DNA of 18,495 nt from Pedobacter sp. UBA4863 (GCF_002399615.1 NZ_DHDZ01000012.1:1-18495), one strand, 5' to 3'. Counted from the first letter of the stretch, positions 1-7,830 are shown. A program made the numbers and translations. Notes: a model not told the origin generated them from the sequence alone.

Positions 1-1
1 T

Positions 2-97
2 TTTGTAGATTCTACGCCGATCAAGGTATGCAATAACAAGCGTGTAAAAAGAAATAAAGTGTTTAAGGGGATTGCGGAGGTTGGGAAATCTACCTGA
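2..97 (+). pseudogene. IS982-family transposase fragment (truncated at both ends)
   Basis: Translating from base 2 gives 31 residues starting FVDSTPIKVCNNKRVKRNK and ending KGIAEVGKST, then TGA at 95-97. This matches my memory of the central part of IS982-family DDE transposases (VDSTP..VC.N.R...KVFKG.A..GKS), which normally continue with MGWFYGFKLH. Here that continuation is missing and unrelated sequence follows at once, so the gene is cut in its catalytic domain. The 5' part lies outside the window. The VDSTP aspartate probably belongs to the catalytic triad. The product would be inactive. No terminal inverted repeat or target duplication is visible on this side. The family call rests on motif recall, not a search. 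Confidence 0.8.
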
Positions 98-274
98 TTA
101 ATCGAGTTCAGGTTTATAAGAACTTGATAAGCTAAATATTTATGTTCTTAGTGGCTAAACGGCTTAAACGCTCTTTTCTTTTTTTCATGGTAGGGCCATG
201 TAACAAATTTAAGTAGGTCTTCCAATACCACGAGAACAGTCATATATTTGATATAACCATCAAATACAAACAGT
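98..274. other. Junction and leader region between IS982 remnant and carboxypeptidase gene
   Basis: This AT-rich stretch has no convincing gene. Its left end (96-119, GATTAATCGAGTTCAGGTTT) nearly repeats, in inverted orientation, the sequence at the right edge of the window. A 31-codon ORF on the minus strand (148-243) is open but I recognise no family in it. The promoter of the carboxypeptidase gene is at the right end. Confidence 0.5.
243..250 (+). promoter_or_regulatory. Candidate Bacteroidota -7 promoter box for the M14 carboxypeptidase
   Basis: TATATTTG matches the Bacteroidota consensus TAnnTTTG exactly and ends 24 nt before the ATG at 275. No clear TTTG -33 box is seen; only TTCC at 220-223 is near the expected distance. 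There is no Shine-Dalgarno sequence in the short leader, which is common in this phylum. Confidence 0.5.
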
Positions 275-2962
275 ATGATAAAAAGATACTTGAAAAATAA
301 AGCGTTGGCGGCTACTATGTTCTTGTTCGTAACCGGCTTTGCTGCAATTGCGCAAGAAGTACCTTCGCCTAAATCGCATTTTGGGTTTACCATAGGCGAT
401 AATTACCAATTGGCTACTTATACCCAAACCGAAGCTTACTTTAAAAAATTAGCTGCAAGCTCAAACAGAGTGAAATTGGTTGATATTGGCAAAACCGAAG
501 AGGGCAGAAGCCAATATATGCTCATTGTTACTTCGCCAGAAAACCATAAGCATTTAGCAAAGTACAAGGCTATTTCTCAAAAATTGGCCCGTGCCGAAGG
601 CTTAACACAAGAAGAAGCTAAAGCCCTAGCGCAGCAAGGCAAAGCAGTAGTTTGGATTGACGGGGGATTGCACGCTAACGAAACCGTTGGTGCGCACCAG
701 TTGATACAAACCGCCTATAATTTGGTAAGCAGAACCGATGCGGAAACTACTAAAATTTTAGATAATGTAATTGTGTTGATGACACATGCCAATCCGGATG
801 GACAGGAGCTGCAAACCAATTGGTACATGAGAGAGAAAACTCCCGAAAAAAGATCTTTAGCTGGTCTGCCTCGTTTGTACCAAAAATATGCAGGCCACGA
901 CAATAATCGTGATTTCTTTATGCTGAACCTAAAGGAAACCCAAAACATAGGCCGCCAGTTGTTTATAGAGTGGAACCCGCAAATTATGTACAACCACCAC
1001 CAATCTGGGCCAGCAGGAACCATTGTGGCTGGGCCGCCGTTCCGCGATCCGCACAACTATGTTTTCGACCCAATTATTTTAACCAGTTTAGATGCCGTTG
1101 GTGCGGCAATGCACAACCGTTTAAATGTAGAAGATAAACCTGGTTATACACAACGTGGCGGGTCGGTGTTTTCTACTTGGTACAATGGTGGTTTAAGAAC
1201 TACTACTTATTTTCATAATATGATAGGTTTGCTTACCGAAACGGTGGGTAGCCCCAACCCTATGGAGATACCTTTGGTACCCTCGCGTTTATTGCCCAAC
1301 AGCGATTCGCCCAATCCGGTAACACCTAGAAAATGGTATTTTAGAAATGCAATAGATTATTCGGTATCGATGAATTATGCGGTACTAAATTATGCACAAC
1401 GTTACGGCGATGAACTGTTGTATAATGTGTATAAAATGGGCAGAAACTCTATTGAGAGAGGTAGTAAAGACAATTGGTCTTTTTCGCCACAAAAAATAGC
1501 AGCCATTAACGCTGCGGCTAAGAAGGACAAAGTAGAAACCAGTGGAGCTAGAAGAGCCATTAATTCGAAGTATTACGAGGAGGTTATGAAAGATCCTAAT
1601 AGTCGTGATGCTAGAGGTTATATTCTTTCTGCAGACCAACCAGATTTTACCACCGCCATAAGGTTTTTAAATGCTTTAATTAGAACCGGAATTGTGGTGC
1701 ATAAAGCAACTGCTGCATTTACGGTAGAAGGAAAACAATATCCGGCAGGTTCTTATGTGGTTAAAACAGACCAGGCTTTTAGGCCACACGTGTTAGATAT
1801 GTTTGAGCCACAAGATCATCCTAATGATTTTAAATATGAGGGTGGGCCGCCAGTGGCGCCTTACGATGCTGCGGGTTGGACATTGGCTTATTTAATGAAC
1901 GTTAAATTTGACAGAGTGTTAAATGCATTTGATGGTCCTTTCCAAAAAACTCCTTATGGCGAGTTATTGAAAGCCACGCCTCAAGCTTTGCCTAGTGCTA
2001 GCGGCTATGCTCTAAGCGCCCAAGCAAACGAAAGTTATTTGGCAGTAAACGAGTTGTTGAAAGCTAAAGTAGAAGTATTGAGAAACCCTGTAGATGGTTC
2101 TTTCTATGTGCCTGCTTCGGCCGCGGCAAAGGCTGCGTTAAACAAAGCAGAACATAATTTTGGTATGCGAGTTACCGCAGCCAGCAAACCTAAAGGCGCT
2201 GTTAAAGTAAAGCCATCTCGTATTGCACTTTGGGACACTTACGGTGGCTCCATGCCATCGGGATGGATACGTTATATCATGGAGCAATATCATTACGACA
2301 TTACCGTGGTTTATCCGCCAGATATTGATGCTGGAAAGCTAAAGGATAAATACGATGTGCTGATTATGGTTGGGGGCTCAGTTCCGGCGCTTACAGCCGA
2401 TGGAGGCAGGGCGTTTAATCCGCCAAAAATAGCAAATATTCCAGATGAGTTTAAAGGAAGAGTAGGTAGAATGACTGCCGAGAAATCAATTCCTCAATTA
2501 AAAGCTTTCTTAGAAAACGGAGGAAATATTGTGGCCATTGGCTCGGCTACAAATTTGGCAGCACATTTGGGCTTACCCGTAAAAAATGCTTTGCTAACTG
2601 CCGAGGGAAAGCGTTTACCAAACGACAAATATTATGTTCCGGGAAGTGTGTTAAGTGTAAAAACAGATACAAAACTAACCGCTAATTGGGGGCTAGACGA
2701 AGATACAGATGTTTATTTTGACAATAGCCCAGTATTTAAGCTTACTGGTGCTGATGCAAAAGTTAAGCCTTTGGCGTGGTTTGCAACAGATAAACCTTTG
2801 CGTAGCGGTTGGGCTTGGGGACAAGCTTATTTGAAAGATGGCATTGCTGCTTTCGAAGCCGATTATGGCAAAGGAAAGTTATTCGCCTTTGGCCCAGAAA
2901 TTACTTTTAGGTCGCAAACTCACGGTACATTTAAATGGCTGTTTAACCAGCTGTATAAATAA
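275..2962 (+). CDS. Secreted M14-family zinc carboxypeptidase with C-terminal amidotransferase-like domain
   Basis: The protein has 895 residues. Residues 1-26 form a signal peptide (basic MIKRYLKNK, hydrophobic core, AIA|QE-like cleavage), so it is exported to the periplasm or beyond. The M14 peptidase domain covers about 40-380. Zinc ligands are H133 and E136 (GGLHANETVG, the HxxE motif) and a histidine at 241/242 (YNHHQSG). N211-R212 (NNRDFF) fits the substrate-carboxylate arginine, and E322 (LLTETVG) fits the catalytic glutamate, so the active site looks complete. From about 648 to the end, with YDVLIMVGGS near 693, the chain resembles a class I glutamine-amidotransferase-like fold with no evident catalytic Cys; such tails are seen on large Bacteroidota M14 proteins. 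It probably trims peptides; the substrate is unknown. It is a single-gene unit with its own promoter and a downstream terminator. Confidence 0.85.
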   Translation: MIKRYLKNKALAATMFLFVTGFAAIAQEVPSPKSHFGFTIGDNYQLATYTQTEAYFKKLAASSNRVKLVDIGKTEEGRSQYMLIVTSPENHKHLAKYKAISQKLARAEGLTQEEAKALAQQGKAVVWIDGGLHANETVGAHQLIQTAYNLVSRTDAETTKILDNVIVLMTHANPDGQELQTNWYMREKTPEKRSLAGLPRLYQKYAGHDNNRDFFMLNLKETQNIGRQLFIEWNPQIMYNHHQSGPAGTIVAGPPFRDPHNYVFDPIILTSLDAVGAAMHNRLNVEDKPGYTQRGGSVFSTWYNGGLRTTTYFHNMIGLLTETVGSPNPMEIPLVPSRLLPNSDSPNPVTPRKWYFRNAIDYSVSMNYAVLNYAQRYGDELLYNVYKMGRNSIERGSKDNWSFSPQKIAAINAAAKKDKVETSGARRAINSKYYEEVMKDPNSRDARGYILSADQPDFTTAIRFLNALIRTGIVVHKATAAFTVEGKQYPAGSYVVKTDQAFRPHVLDMFEPQDHPNDFKYEGGPPVAPYDAAGWTLAYLMNVKFDRVLNAFDGPFQKTPYGELLKATPQALPSASGYALSAQANESYLAVNELLKAKVEVLRNPVDGSFYVPASAAAKAALNKAEHNFGMRVTAASKPKGAVKVKPSRIALWDTYGGSMPSGWIRYIMEQYHYDITVVYPPDIDAGKLKDKYDVLIMVGGSVPALTADGGRAFNPPKIANIPDEFKGRVGRMTAEKSIPQLKAFLENGGNIVAIGSATNLAAHLGLPVKNALLTAEGKRLPNDKYYVPGSVLSVKTDTKLTANWGLDEDTDVYFDNSPVFKLTGADAKVKPLAWFATDKPLRSGWAWGQAYLKDGIAAFEADYGKGKLFAFGPEITFRSQTHGTFKWLFNQLYK

Positions 2963-3015
2963 GCGATATTAAAAAAATACTTAGGCGGGTGGGGACACCA
3001 GGCCTATAGCACATT

Positions 3016-3047
3016 GTTCCTGTTTGGTGTCTTCGCCAAACAGGAAC
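3016..3047. repeat. Strong intergenic palindrome (REP-like)
   Basis: GTTCCTGTTTGG at 3016-3027 is perfectly complementary to CCAAACAGGAAC at 3036-3047. A further T-G wobble and G-C pair close the stem on a TCTT loop, giving about 14 bp. No T-run follows on either strand, so it is not a classical terminator. It resembles repeated extragenic palindromes I recall from this phylum, but copy number cannot be tested here. Confidence 0.5.
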
Positions 3048-3080
3048 GTAAAAAGAGATCAAATTATTTGTTTGATTTTT

Positions 3081-3114
3081 AACGGGCAGTTCTTAAGAGG
3101 GCTGTCCGTTTTTT
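3081..3114 (+). terminator. Rho-independent terminator after the M14 gene
   Basis: AACGGGCAG (3081-3089) pairs with CTGTCCGTT (3102-3110), 9 bp with one G-U, around a 12-nt loop. Six T's follow at 3109-3114. It lies about 120 nt past the carboxypeptidase stop. Confidence 0.65.
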
Positions 3115-3199
3115 GGATAGTCTTTTCTACAATATCGGGTTAATACCCAAAATCCGCGTTATTTTACCTTCGTTAGACCAAGAAAAAAACACTTAACCC

Positions 3200-3207
3200 T
3201 AGCTTTG
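3200..3207 (+). promoter_or_regulatory. Candidate -7 promoter box for the DsbA-like gene
   Basis: TAGCTTTG matches TAnnTTTG exactly, 33 nt upstream of the ATG at 3241. The expected -33 TTTG is not apparent. The leader ends in AGAGAG directly before ATG, a weak purine-rich ribosome site. Confidence 0.5.
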
Positions 3208-3240
3208 TAGTATTATCTTAAGAAACAATAAAATAGAGAG

Positions 3241-3957
3241 ATGAAAATAGAAATATGGTCTGATGTGATGTGTCCTTTCTGCTATATTGGCAAAAGACAT
3301 TTAGAAACCGCATTAGCAACGCTTCCTTTTAAAAATGATATTGAGATCGATTGGAAAAGTTATCAGCTTAATCCAGCGTACGAGAATGTGGCGAAGGAAA
3401 GTTTGTACGATTACTTATCGAATAGCAAGGGCATTAGTTTAGACCAAGCCAAGCAAATGACTACCCAAGTTGCAGAAATGGCTAGTAATGTAGGTTTGAA
3501 ACTAGATTTCGAGAAAAGTATTCCGGCTAATTCTTTTAATGCGCACCGGTTAATACATTTTGCGGCCAGTAAAGGCAAACAAGATGAGGCAGAAGAGGCG
3601 CTTTTTAAGGCTCATTTTACCGAAACTAAAGACATTGCTAACTTAGAGGTGCTATTGGCTATCGCTAATGCTTTAGGTTTGGATCAAACGGAAGTGAAAG
3701 CAATGTTAGAAAGCAACGCTTTTGAAGAAGAGGTGAGGTACGATATTTACGAAAGCCAGCAACTAGGCGTTAGGGGCGTGCCATTTTTTGTGATGGATAG
3801 AAAGTATGCTTTATCGGGAGCGCAGCCTGTAGAAGCTTTTAAAGAAGCAATTACGCAAGGTTATAACGAGTGGAAGCTGGCTCAAGAAAGCTCACCTTTA
3901 AAAAACTTAAATACTACTACCGACAACACTTGTGACGAAAATGGTTGTGAGGTGTAA
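3241..3957 (+). CDS. DsbA-family disulfide oxidoreductase, FrnE-like
   Basis: This 238-residue protein has a thioredoxin fold with an inserted helical domain. The redox motif C11-P-F-C14 sits at the end of the first strand (IEIWSDVMCPFCYIGK), and the cis-proline loop is GVRGVP with P181. These are hallmarks of the DsbA/FrnE (2-hydroxychromene-2-carboxylate isomerase-like) branch. There is no signal peptide, so it is probably cytoplasmic, unlike classical DsbA. A second cysteine pair ends the protein: C231-DENG-C236, a CX4C motif. To my knowledge a CX4C pair in addition to CXXC has been described for Deinococcus FrnE. It likely oxidises or isomerises disulfides of unknown partners. It is monocistronic and ends toward the convergent protease gene across a shared terminator. 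Confidence 0.88.
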   Translation: MKIEIWSDVMCPFCYIGKRHLETALATLPFKNDIEIDWKSYQLNPAYENVAKESLYDYLSNSKGISLDQAKQMTTQVAEMASNVGLKLDFEKSIPANSFNAHRLIHFAASKGKQDEAEEALFKAHFTETKDIANLEVLLAIANALGLDQTEVKAMLESNAFEEEVRYDIYESQQLGVRGVPFFVMDRKYALSGAQPVEAFKEAITQGYNEWKLAQESSPLKNLNTTTDNTCDENGCEV

Positions 3958-4063
3958 GTGTTGCGGCGGTTATTTCTAGCGAATTATAACGAGGCATGAA
4001 ATCTAGCGAGATGCTATTGGTGTAAGGTTCCTAGATTTAACTTCATTAATGTTCAATTTTATT

Positions 4064-4101
4064 AAAAAAGGCGTTCCAATTTTAATTGAAACGCCTTTTT
4101 T
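4064..4101. terminator. Bidirectional terminator between convergent genes
   Basis: GGCGTT (4070-4075) pairs with AACGCC (4090-4095). Inner CAATT/AATTG pairs extend the stem, with one mismatch. Six A's precede it and a run of six T's follows, so it can stop transcription of the DsbA-like gene on plus and of the S41 protease on minus (17 nt past that stop). Confidence 0.85.
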
Positions 4102-4117
4102 AATGCTTTTGGCATAG

Positions 4118-6325
4118 CTATTTATTCAAAGGAGCTGATTTACTGGTATTCTTGCTCAGCTTTGAATTTTCGGTGTGCTTCATAAAATCAACCATAATAT
4201 TCATGCTCTCGTCTTCAATGAAGTCTAGCGCATCTTCTTTTGTTGTTTTCTCTCCCTTTTTAAGCAAAGCCAGGCCTTTTTGTGCCCTAACCTGATTAAC
4301 CCTAGCCAACGATTTTGCCTCTAAGGCGTCGCGTTCTGCCTTTAATTTGGCTTCGTTTAAGGTTACCGAAGTTTCATTCTCTCTTTTCTTAATTTCGGCA
4401 ATGTCTTCTTTTAATAACTTATAATCTAACGATTTAGATATGCGTTTTTCGTGAAGCTTTAACAAATTGGCTTTAACGGCATTCAAATCGTAAACGGTAG
4501 TATAAGTAGAAGGGTTTACCATATCAAAAGGCAAGGCAGATGGCTCTGTATCTTCTCCAATTTTATCTAAAGGATAGATAGACGGAAAACTGATGTCAGG
4601 AATAACGCCTTTGTGCTGTGTACTGTTACCACTTACACGGTAAAACTTTGCCATGGTTAAGTTAATTTGCCCCAACTGAGGAACGCCGTTTTTATCTACA
4701 ATGGTTACTGTTGTTTGATTTTTATCCTTTATTTGAACGCTTTTTGCTTGTTCTTTCTTTTTAAACAAGGCCGCTAGCTGGTTTAATACGCCAGAGTTCA
4801 TTAACGAGTTTAAATCGATAGACGATTGTACCGTTCCTTTGCCGTAAGATTGTGTTCCTATTATAATTCCTCTTTGGTAATCTTGTATTGCACCAGCAAA
4901 AATTTCGGAGGCCGAAGCACTTAAACGGTCAATCATTACGCCCAAAGGGCCATTCCAGGTAATGTTGCTGTTTTCATCTTTATAAACTTTTACACTGTTT
5001 CTGTAATCTTTAACCTGCACTATCGGCCCTTTTCCAATAAATAAGCCAGAAAGTTCAATGGCTTCGTTTAAAGACCCGCCGCCGTTCGCTCTAAGGTCAA
5101 CCACAATGGCATCAACCTTATCCATGTTTTTAAGCGTATCGATTAATAAGCGAACATCTCTCGTTGTACTTTTATAGTTCGGGTCTCCGGCATTTGCCGC
5201 TTTAAAATCTGCATAAAACGCAGGGATTTTAATTACGCCAATTTTGTAAGGCTTGCCCTCGTTCTCTACCGTTTTTACAATTTTTTTTGCCGATTGGTCT
5301 GCCAAAATAATTTTCTCTCTCACCAAAGTGATAATTTGTGGCTTGGCAGAAAGTTCTTGCCCAACTGGAATTATCTTTAAACGAACCGTGGTGCCTTTAG
5401 GGCCTTTAATTTTGGCTACGGCATTATCAATTCTCCAGCCAATAATGTCCTCAAATTCGCCGTCAACACCTTGTGCTACAGCTACAATTCTATCGCCTGC
5501 ATTTACTTTTTTACTTTTAAAAGCGGGGCCACCCGGCACAACAGACACAATTTTAACTACTTCGTTATCTACTTGTAAAGTGGCTCCAATACCTTCTAAA
5601 GATCTAGACATTTCTTGGTTAAACACTTCGGCATTACGAGGGTTAAAATAATTGGTATGCGGATCAATGGCTTCTGTAAAAGAATCCATCAAGATTTGAA
5701 AAACATCTTGGTTGTTAAATTTGGACGCTTGCGATCTTAAATTGGTATAACGCTTTGTTAGGGTTTCTATATGCTTTGCATCGTCGGTGCCGGCTATTTT
5801 TAAATTAACCAGTTCGTATTTTACGCGTTTTTTCCAGATGTTATCTAGTTCTGCAATAGACTTAACCCAAGGCATTTTCTCTCTATCGTAAACATAAACA
5901 TCGTTTTGGTTGAAATCGTATTTGTCTTTAATTTGCGATAGGGAGTAAGATATACGTTCGTTATATCTTTTCAAATACATATTGAAAATATAGAAAGGCG
6001 TACTTAGGTCGCCAATCCTTAGATCATCGTCTAAGTTGTATCTGTTTGCTTCAAATTCTTTAATATCGCTCTCCAAAAAGTAATACTTTGAGGGGTCTAA
6101 AGCTTTAATGTACCTATCGAAAATAATTGAAGAGATAGAATCGTTTAGCTTAATTTTTTTGTAATTGTAGTTTTCTATCAAACCTACTACTTCTTTGGCC
6201 ACTAGACTTTGTTGCTCATCGGGCTTTATGTTGTTAACCCCCTCTACCGGTTTTTGTGCCTTTGGCGAAGCCGTGCAGGCCAAAACGGCGGCTGTAAGGG
6301 TAATAGCAAATATTCTTTTCAGCAT
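4118..6325 (-). CDS. prc: Tail-specific (carboxy-terminal processing) S41 protease, lipoprotein
   Basis: This is a Tsp/Prc homologue that degrades or trims periplasmic proteins from the C-terminus. I start it at the ATG at 6325 because this gives a lipoprotein signal (MLKRIFAITLTAAVLAC, lipobox cysteine at 17). Longer forms from 6349 or 6370 add an acidic segment that would spoil the signal. In 735-residue numbering, an N-terminal helical region is followed by PDZ (about 235-325), the S41 core (about 360-515) and a charged C-terminal domain with the DUF3340-like look of long Prc proteins. By spacing to E. coli Tsp (Ser, +11 Asp, +25 Lys), the catalytic residues are S471 (in SASASE), D482 (AIQDY) and K496 (SYGKGT), all present. 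The length fits long Prc rather than short CtpA. It may act in envelope protein quality control. Confidence 0.9.
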   Translation of the reverse strand: MLKRIFAITLTAAVLACTASPKAQKPVEGVNNIKPDEQQSLVAKEVVGLIENYNYKKIKLNDSISSIIFDRYIKALDPSKYYFLESDIKEFEANRYNLDDDLRIGDLSTPFYIFNMYLKRYNERISYSLSQIKDKYDFNQNDVYVYDREKMPWVKSIAELDNIWKKRVKYELVNLKIAGTDDAKHIETLTKRYTNLRSQASKFNNQDVFQILMDSFTEAIDPHTNYFNPRNAEVFNQEMSRSLEGIGATLQVDNEVVKIVSVVPGGPAFKSKKVNAGDRIVAVAQGVDGEFEDIIGWRIDNAVAKIKGPKGTTVRLKIIPVGQELSAKPQIITLVREKIILADQSAKKIVKTVENEGKPYKIGVIKIPAFYADFKAANAGDPNYKSTTRDVRLLIDTLKNMDKVDAIVVDLRANGGGSLNEAIELSGLFIGKGPIVQVKDYRNSVKVYKDENSNITWNGPLGVMIDRLSASASEIFAGAIQDYQRGIIIGTQSYGKGTVQSSIDLNSLMNSGVLNQLAALFKKKEQAKSVQIKDKNQTTVTIVDKNGVPQLGQINLTMAKFYRVSGNSTQHKGVIPDISFPSIYPLDKIGEDTEPSALPFDMVNPSTYTTVYDLNAVKANLLKLHEKRISKSLDYKLLKEDIAEIKKRENETSVTLNEAKLKAERDALEAKSLARVNQVRAQKGLALLKKGEKTTKEDALDFIEDESMNIMVDFMKHTENSKLSKNTSKSAPLNK

Positions 6326-6393
6326 TTCTTTAACTGTTTTAAAATCCATCCTTATAAAATCATTATCCAATATGATACCAATTTCTTAAATAA

Positions 6394-6430
6394 ACAAAAA
6401 AGATACCGCTTAACACTGTATCTTTTTTGT
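6394..6430 (-). terminator. Terminator downstream of the TPR gene
   Basis: ACAAAAAAGATAC (6394-6406) and GTATCTTTTTTGT (6418-6430) are perfect 13-bp inverted arms around an 11-nt loop. On the minus strand the T-run closes the arm. It sits about 107 nt past the TPR gene stop and upstream of the protease start, so it separates the two units. Confidence 0.7.
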
Positions 6431-6502
6431 AAAGATTGTAAAAAGAACGCAAATCTGCGCCAGTAAATTGCTTTTCTATTAAAGTATAAAAATTTGTTTT
6501 TT

Positions 6503-6542
6503 TGGCTTAGGCTACAGCAGGGATAGGAGCCCCGGCCTAGCC
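6503..6542. repeat. GC-rich imperfect inverted repeat overlapping the TPR gene stop
   Basis: GGCTTAGGC (6504-6512) and GCCTAGCC (6535-6542) are complementary except for one bulged T. The segment is GC-rich inside AT-rich DNA. No T-run follows on the minus strand (A's follow instead), so it is not a standard terminator for the TPR gene. The right arm includes that gene's last codon and stop. Confidence 0.35.
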
Positions 6543-7229
6543 CTTTTTAGTTGAGAGATGCTTTTCGGCAATTAAAGCTCTGTTGTTTTTAATTAGCTGA
6601 TTATATTGTGCTGTATTGGCATTTTTAGAAAGTAGTTCGGCTGTGTTTAAATCTTTAACAGCCAATTGGTAATCTTTCTTTCTAATCTTAACTGCTGCAA
6701 TGCCCAACACCGATTCGATATAGGCGTGGTTGTCGCGAAGCTGTTGCGCCAAAATACCTTGTTGCGTATAAAACCAAAGCGATTGGGGCAATTTGTTGGC
6801 GGCTAAATATATTTTGCCCAATTGTTGATAGGCCAACATTTGGCCAGCTCTGCTGCCTATTTTGGTGTAATTTTTTAAAACCTGTTTCAATACAATTTTT
6901 TCTGCCTCTGGATAGTTCAATAAGGCAAGGTGTGCATTGCTTAAACGGATAAGCGCCGTGCCGTAACGGCTAAATTTTTTACCTCGTTGATACTCGTGGG
7001 CGGCCTTGTTAAACATAGCCGCTGCTCCATCAAAATCGCCAATACGTTCGTAACGTTCTGCTTCATCAAAAAAAATATCTGCATTGCTACGGTTGGCATT
7101 GCCTAATACCGCTACGTTTATAGAAAATTGTGGGTAATTAGTTTGTTCGAAGCCTGGTGCTACGTTGCCCTGTGCATTAGCAAAGAGTACAGAGAGAACC
7201 GAAAGCATGAACAGCCAGATTTTTTTCAT
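6537..7229 (-). CDS. Secreted tetratricopeptide-repeat protein
   Basis: This is a 230-residue protein of unknown role. Residues 1-19 are a signal peptide (MKKIWLFMLSVLSVLFANA|Q), so it is periplasmic or surface-exposed. Four degenerate TPR-type helical hairpins follow, at about 54-81 (FDEAERYERIGDFDGAAAMF), 90-123, 128-163 (YQQLGKIYLAANKLPQSLWF) and 169-203. They show the usual small/large residue pattern (A/G at 8, Y/L at 11, A at 20). The repeats suggest a protein-binding scaffold; no enzyme motif is seen. A TAnnTTTG box ends only 4 nt before the ATG, so the mRNA may be leaderless. It appears to be a single-gene unit with a terminator downstream. The TPR call rests on pattern, not a profile search. 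Confidence 0.7.
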   Translation of the reverse strand: MKKIWLFMLSVLSVLFANAQGNVAPGFEQTNYPQFSINVAVLGNANRSNADIFFDEAERYERIGDFDGAAAMFNKAAHEYQRGKKFSRYGTALIRLSNAHLALLNYPEAEKIVLKQVLKNYTKIGSRAGQMLAYQQLGKIYLAANKLPQSLWFYTQQGILAQQLRDNHAYIESVLGIAAVKIRKKDYQLAVKDLNTAELLSKNANTAQYNQLIKNNRALIAEKHLSTKKG

Positions 7230-7233
7230 GCCC

Positions 7234-7241
7234 CAAAGATA
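7234..7241 (-). promoter_or_regulatory. -7 promoter box abutting the TPR gene start
   Basis: On the minus strand it reads TATCTTTG, an exact TAnnTTTG match, followed by GGGC and then ATG. With the box centred at -7, transcription would start about 1 nt before the ATG, implying a leaderless message. No -33 box is evident. Confidence 0.5.
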
Positions 7242-7405
7242 CGCCTTTTTGAAAGAAAAAGTATAAGGGGTTGTTTTTCTTTGCTTTAAACAAGAAACAG
7301 AAAGGGTACCAGAAGCATTTTAGCGTTAATATTTTGACAGTACTTTAAAAACCGACAGAGCCGAAATTTGGTGTTTGTGTTGTTTATTACAGCTAAAGAA
7401 GATAT

Positions 7406-7440
7406 AAAAAAAGCCCAAAATATTTCAGTTTGGGCTTTTA
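7406..7440 (-). terminator. Terminator after the small lipoprotein gene
   Basis: AAAGCCCAAA (around 7411-7420) and TTTGGGCTTT (7429-7438) form a stem of about 10 bp around an 8- to 9-nt loop. The minus strand ends in a run of seven T's (complement of the A-run at 7406-7412). It lies about 16 nt past the stop. Confidence 0.8.
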
Positions 7441-7455
7441 CGAAGGTTTAATTTA

Positions 7456-7830
7456 TTATCTCGCACAGTCGGCGGTCCAAGTTTGACCGTCTTTAATTAC
7501 CAACATGTCTAGGTTGTGCGCATCAATGGTAATACCTGTTACGCCACTACCAATGCTTATATAGGTGTTGTCGCCTTTTTTCTCGAAGGTTACCCCGCTA
7601 ATGTCTGGAATACCGCTACCGAAAATAAATTTATAGGTGTCGCCAACTTTACTAACGGTTACTTTTCCGTCTTCGTCCATAATGGTTTTATCACCGCTTT
7701 TGTAGCTAATTTCGCCAGAGTAGGTGCCAACAAAAAAATCGTTATTTGCAGGGTCGTCATCTTTGCTGCAAGATGTAAATAGTACCAGCGCTAAAACAAA
7801 TGCTCCTAAAATTTTTAATGTGTTTTTCAT
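7456..7830 (-). CDS. Small lipoprotein of unknown function
   Basis: This 124-residue protein has a clear lipoprotein signal: MKNTLKILGAFVLALVLFTS then C21, with lipobox LFTSC followed by SKDDDPANND. The acidic stretch after the lipidated cysteine is usual for Bacteroidota lipoproteins and may favour surface display. The rest (about 32-124) is short alternating beta-strand-like sequence (VGTYSGEISYKSGDK, DTYKFIFGSG), as in small lipocalin- or calycin-like domains, but I do not recognise the family. A second Cys (C122) lies near the C-terminus. It has its own terminator and no linked neighbour. Confidence 0.7.
   Translation of the reverse strand: MKNTLKILGAFVLALVLFTSCSKDDDPANNDFFVGTYSGEISYKSGDKTIMDEDGKVTVSKVGDTYKFIFGSGIPDISGVTFEKKGDNTYISIGSGVTGITIDAHNLDMLVIKDGQTWTADCAR

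Noticed and set aside
148..393. 81-codon minus-strand ORF at the left edge
   Set aside because: It overlaps the signal-peptide region of the carboxypeptidase on the other strand and its promoter. I recognise no family; only the 31-codon end (148-243) lies in a gap.
5253..5651. 132-codon plus-strand ORF
   Set aside because: It is fully antisense to the PDZ/S41 region of the tail-specific protease, whose motifs are clear.
6209..6466. 85-codon plus-strand ORF near the protease start
   Set aside because: It overlaps the protease N-terminus and runs through the terminator hairpin at 6394-6430; no protein family seen.
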